Positions 61,171 through 64,000 of a DNA stretch of 64,000 nt are shown here, piece by piece. The DNA lies in contig JADFUC010000169.1 of assembly GCA_019722365.1 (NCBI GenBank), forward strand, positions 124,001 through 188,000, given 5' to 3'. Below the pieces are notes generated by a model. That model was not told where the DNA came from. It saw only the letters and a program-made list of their open reading frames with translations, and made no database searches. Both the position numbers and the translations under genes were made by a program. Each line of letters starts with the position of its first letter. The stretch's first letter is position 1. Source of the DNA: Lithospermum erythrorhizon (taxonomy: Eukaryota; Streptophyta; Magnoliopsida; Boraginales; Boraginaceae).

Positions 61171-63729
61171 TCTAACTAGGTTTCCTCTATCTGATTGACT
61201 TCTTCTGCCACTAAAAACAAAGTCATCACAGGCAGTCCTAGCTATGACCCTCTTTCCATTGGTTTCTGTAGATTGCATATCTACACTGCAGTTATATACC
61301 CTGCCACCATCATTTGGTCCTTCAGAAAGTAGGAAATCATCGTTTGATCCAATATTTCTCTGTAACATATTTCCACTGATTTCTTGTATTTCATCATTGC
61401 TAAAATTATTTGTGTGCTCCACACCCCGACCACCCATCGATACAGGATCATCGTCTTTGACGAGACTTAGACGTCTTAGCATTTTTGCATCTTGTTCTTG
61501 AACAAACATCTCATCCTTGTTATTAACATTTTCTTCATCAGCACGTTCCAGCAGGAGACTCTGAAATGCTTGCCAATGTCCTGCGTCGCTATCTTTCCCA
61601 TTTGAGGTGACTTCTTTGTTAAGCATGACTGATTCATACATTGATCCAGCATTCCTATCCTTCTTATTACTTGTTTTATAAGGACTAGTATGATCTTCAT
61701 TACAACTTAGTTCACTTTCATAGCCCGATCCTGATCCTGACTCAATACTTGCATCTGCATTTGCTTCAGAAGTGATGTAGTTAACATTTCGAATAACTAC
61801 TACACCTGATTTCTTTTTACCAGGACGTCCAGCCTTCTTTCGCGATTCCTTAGTGAATACTGGAGCTTCTAGCGAACCTGAACGGGAGAGGCCCACTTCT
61901 GACATTTCCGATTCAGAATCCCTGTTGGCAGGATAGGCTGGATGATAGTAAGGGCCATTCCCAGGGTAAGTTGGATAGTAAGGCATTCCCTGGATTGGGT
62001 ACGAAGGAAACACTGGCACTGTACCAGGAGAATGCATAGGCCAAGAAGAAAACATAGGATGGGGAAACTGTCCTTGAAAATGTTCATGTTGGCTGCTATT
62101 CACTTGACTATTTTGTGCTCTACTTCAGACAAAGGCATTCAAAGAAACTTTTATGAAAGTTATACATAACCAATCATCACACACTTGGATTCAGGTCAAA
62201 TTTTTAACACTTTGTCAAACGATACAAGATATGATAATTCCCTGCTGGCTAATACGTATATAATCCATGGACAAGGCTATTCCAATTATATTTAATTGGT
62301 TTTTCATGGTGGCATATGTATCGAGAAAAGTATACCTATCAACTTGTGGAAAATCTTGCCAAATTTACCATTTTAATTGTTTTCACTGTGACATGTGTGC
62401 CAAATAAATTATCGCTCATCTCCCTTGCTACCAATCACTATAAGGGCACACATCTTCTTAGTATAGTTCGGCTACAGGCAGCGCAGGGCAGCAGCAAAGG
62501 CTGTTCTCATTTCTCTATGAGCTCTCACCTCCATGCACAGCTAGCATCTAATTCCTCCATTTAAATTTACATGAACTCATGCATAAATAAATAAATAAAT
62601 GAAGGAAACCACAATAAAAAAAAAAGCAATACTCATTTGGTTTAAAGAGCAATCAGTAATATGAGCTTCTTGCAATACCACAGCACAGAATCGTACCTTC
62701 ATTGTTATCTGAACCCACATCATTACAGGATTGATGTTTATTAGCTACACTAGCAAGCATGATACCAGATGCGCTCATGGCAAGATATTCAGATTGGTTT
62801 AACACTGGTACTGGTGTGTCTATTTCAAGCCACTGTCCAGTCTCATGCTTTTTCTTCCATAGGTCCATGAACTTCTTGCAAGCATCCCTGCCATATTGGA
62901 AGGAATTTAACTAGAATAATTTTAAAGTCTAATGGAAAAAAAAATTTGCATACGAAAGAGAAATAGAGGTAGAAATAGAATAAGATTGGCGGCTTACATT
63001 AAGCGTTCAGCTCCAAAACATTCTGCAAACGATAGGAGTGGTGACATATGGTCGAGCTCAAAACCAGCAGCTACAGCACGTGCAAAAGCCATGCCTTGTT
63101 CTTTTTGAAGAACATTTATGCGAGTCTCCAGGACCTTCAAGAGCTGGACTCTAGATGTGCAAATTAAATTTGTCAAATTCGTTGAAAGTTGCTATTATTA
63201 ATTGTTTTACATGTTCTTTTCCCAAATAGCGATCAGATTACTCAAATACAATTTATCACTAAATTCCAATGGGTAACGCATATATAATAGCTCATCCTGA
63301 GCATAACAATTTAACACTACTTGTCTCTGGATATTCAGGTTTGGTTTCCTTAGCTTTCTGTAAGAAAGATGGGGATGGGGATATTCAGGGTGATTTTCCC
63401 AGTCCAAATACCTTGATTTGTTAATAAGAGAAGTAGTATTGTAAAAGTGTTAAGGAAGGTTTTAATAGTATATCCCAATGAAAAATCCTTAAGAGCATGT
63501 CTTTACCGGGAATTCCCCTCAGGTGGAACCTTGTGATCTGTTTTAGGTTGCTGCACCCCAGGCTACAAAAGAAAGCCAATCGAGTTATTTAATACAACTA
63601 ATGAAAAAACATTTGAACAATATTTATACTAAACAGAAGATTTTACCAGTAAGAAGATATAGATTGTGGATACCTCGTAGAGGATGATAGCTTTCTCCTC
63701 ATTCGCTTGATCTGGCACCAATTTGCTAC
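61171..63729 (-). CDS. COP1-interacting protein 7-like, intact middle exons (partial; 5' end outside the window)
   Basis: Minus-strand exons 63729-63674, 63562-63507, 63150-62998, 62887-62697 and 62117 to about 61171 join in phase with GT-AG introns. Key segments are [20 protein letters not shown] and [20 protein letters not shown], which match the conserved region of CIP7 and its relatives ('RKxALxKEQAMAYARAxxAGFExDxMxxLxxFADxFGAxRL'). Next come [20 protein letters not shown], a Pro/Tyr-rich low-complexity stretch ([20 protein letters not shown]) and [17 protein letters not shown]. Known role of the namesake: a nuclear protein that binds the COP1 ubiquitin ligase and promotes light-induced genes; relatives are poorly studied. 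The N-terminal domain should lie beyond 64000. The frame is lost near 61165. Confidence 0.8.
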
Positions 63730-64000
63730 CTGTCCACAATTGATAACATGACGATTTGCAGAAATTCATCTTTTGATAAATAAATAAAAGAGAGAAAATG
63801 CATCCACACTAACAAAATAAGAGAGAGGAAGAGAGCTACTGAGAGATGAAGGAACTATAACAAGCATGGCACAGAACAGAACAACAGGATGCAACTATTT
63901 AAGTATCTATGATAGCTGTGTCATATGCTCTAGTTGAAATATTTTCTCAAGGAAAATCAATTGAAATACAAAAAAATAGCAACACAGAACAAAGTATGAG
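63730..64000. other. Intron of the CIP7-like gene running off the window
   Basis: The acceptor at 63731-63730 begins the first exon visible here. Everything to the right up to 64000 is AT-rich and non-coding, consistent with an intron whose upstream exon is outside the window. Confidence 0.5.

Noticed and set aside
62103..62103. Gene start at VNSSQHEH in the CIP7-like locus
   Set aside because: The codon is GTG, and the frame extends upstream to a splice acceptor at 62119-62118 that joins in phase with the preceding exon. It is an internal position, not a start.
1..64000. tRNA, rRNA or organellar insertions
   Set aside because: I saw no cloverleaf-like segment with recognisable A and B boxes and no rRNA or plastid/mitochondrial gene fragment. 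A covariance-model scan would be needed to exclude small RNAs.

Overview
The window is nuclear DNA from a dicotyledonous plant. The genes have short GT-AG introns, two encode plastid-targeted proteins, and the spaces between them are filled with plant-type transposable elements: LINEs with DUF4283-like and zf-RVT-like regions, a Copia LTR element, a Mutator-like element, a hAT relic and Stowaway-like MITEs. I cannot name the species. Six host loci are visible: a flotillin-like protein (-, 3416-5021), a U2AF65-like RNA-binding protein (+, 8267-13759), plastid ribosomal protein bL28c (+, 19723-21514), a long-chain fatty alcohol oxidase (-, 21905-25845), a plastid-lipid-associated fibrillin of the FBN6/PAP8 type (+, 55064-57076), and a CIP7-like protein (-, 58421 to past the right edge) whose 3' half carries several frameshifts. 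I rebuilt exon structures by hand from splice signals and reading-frame continuity. All host genes except the CIP7-like one have intact joined frames.

Layout. 1-3.4 kb is a decayed repeat that looks like a short element with two direct terminal repeats. 3.4-14 kb holds flotillin and the U2AF65-like gene, which has a 5'UTR intron occupied by a Stowaway-like insertion. 14.5-19.2 kb is a 5'-truncated, frame-broken LINE on the minus strand. 19.7-26.4 kb holds bL28c and the fatty alcohol oxidase, which converge. The 5' leader of the oxidase contains a ~76-bp tandem repeat that duplicates the start-codon context. 26.5-36.9 kb is a nested structure: a Mutator-like element (long TIRs, near-perfect 9-bp TSD) split by a 9.2-kb Copia element (two ~1-kb LTRs, perfect 5-bp TSD TTAGG). 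37-40.5 kb is AT-rich and carries MITEs. 40.6-46 kb holds a hAT transposase pseudogene, an unidentified second coding relic and unusual GC-rich repeat blocks. 46.15-54.85 kb is a plus-strand LINE bounded by a 15-bp TSD and interrupted by two further insertions, one of them a solo LTR of the same Copia family. 55-64 kb is genic again.

The host genes share no pathway. bL28c and the fibrillin act in plastids, flotillin and the fatty alcohol oxidase at membranes, and the U2AF65-like protein in nuclear pre-mRNA splicing. CIP7-type proteins are linked to light signalling. The U2AF65-like/bL28c order resembles, from memory, Arabidopsis At2g33435-At2g33450. I found no convincing undescribed biological system. 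The observations most worth checking are the repeat-duplicated start context of the oxidase, the insertion history that can be read from target-site duplications, the GC-rich repeat blocks of the hAT region and the frameshifted CIP7-like gene.
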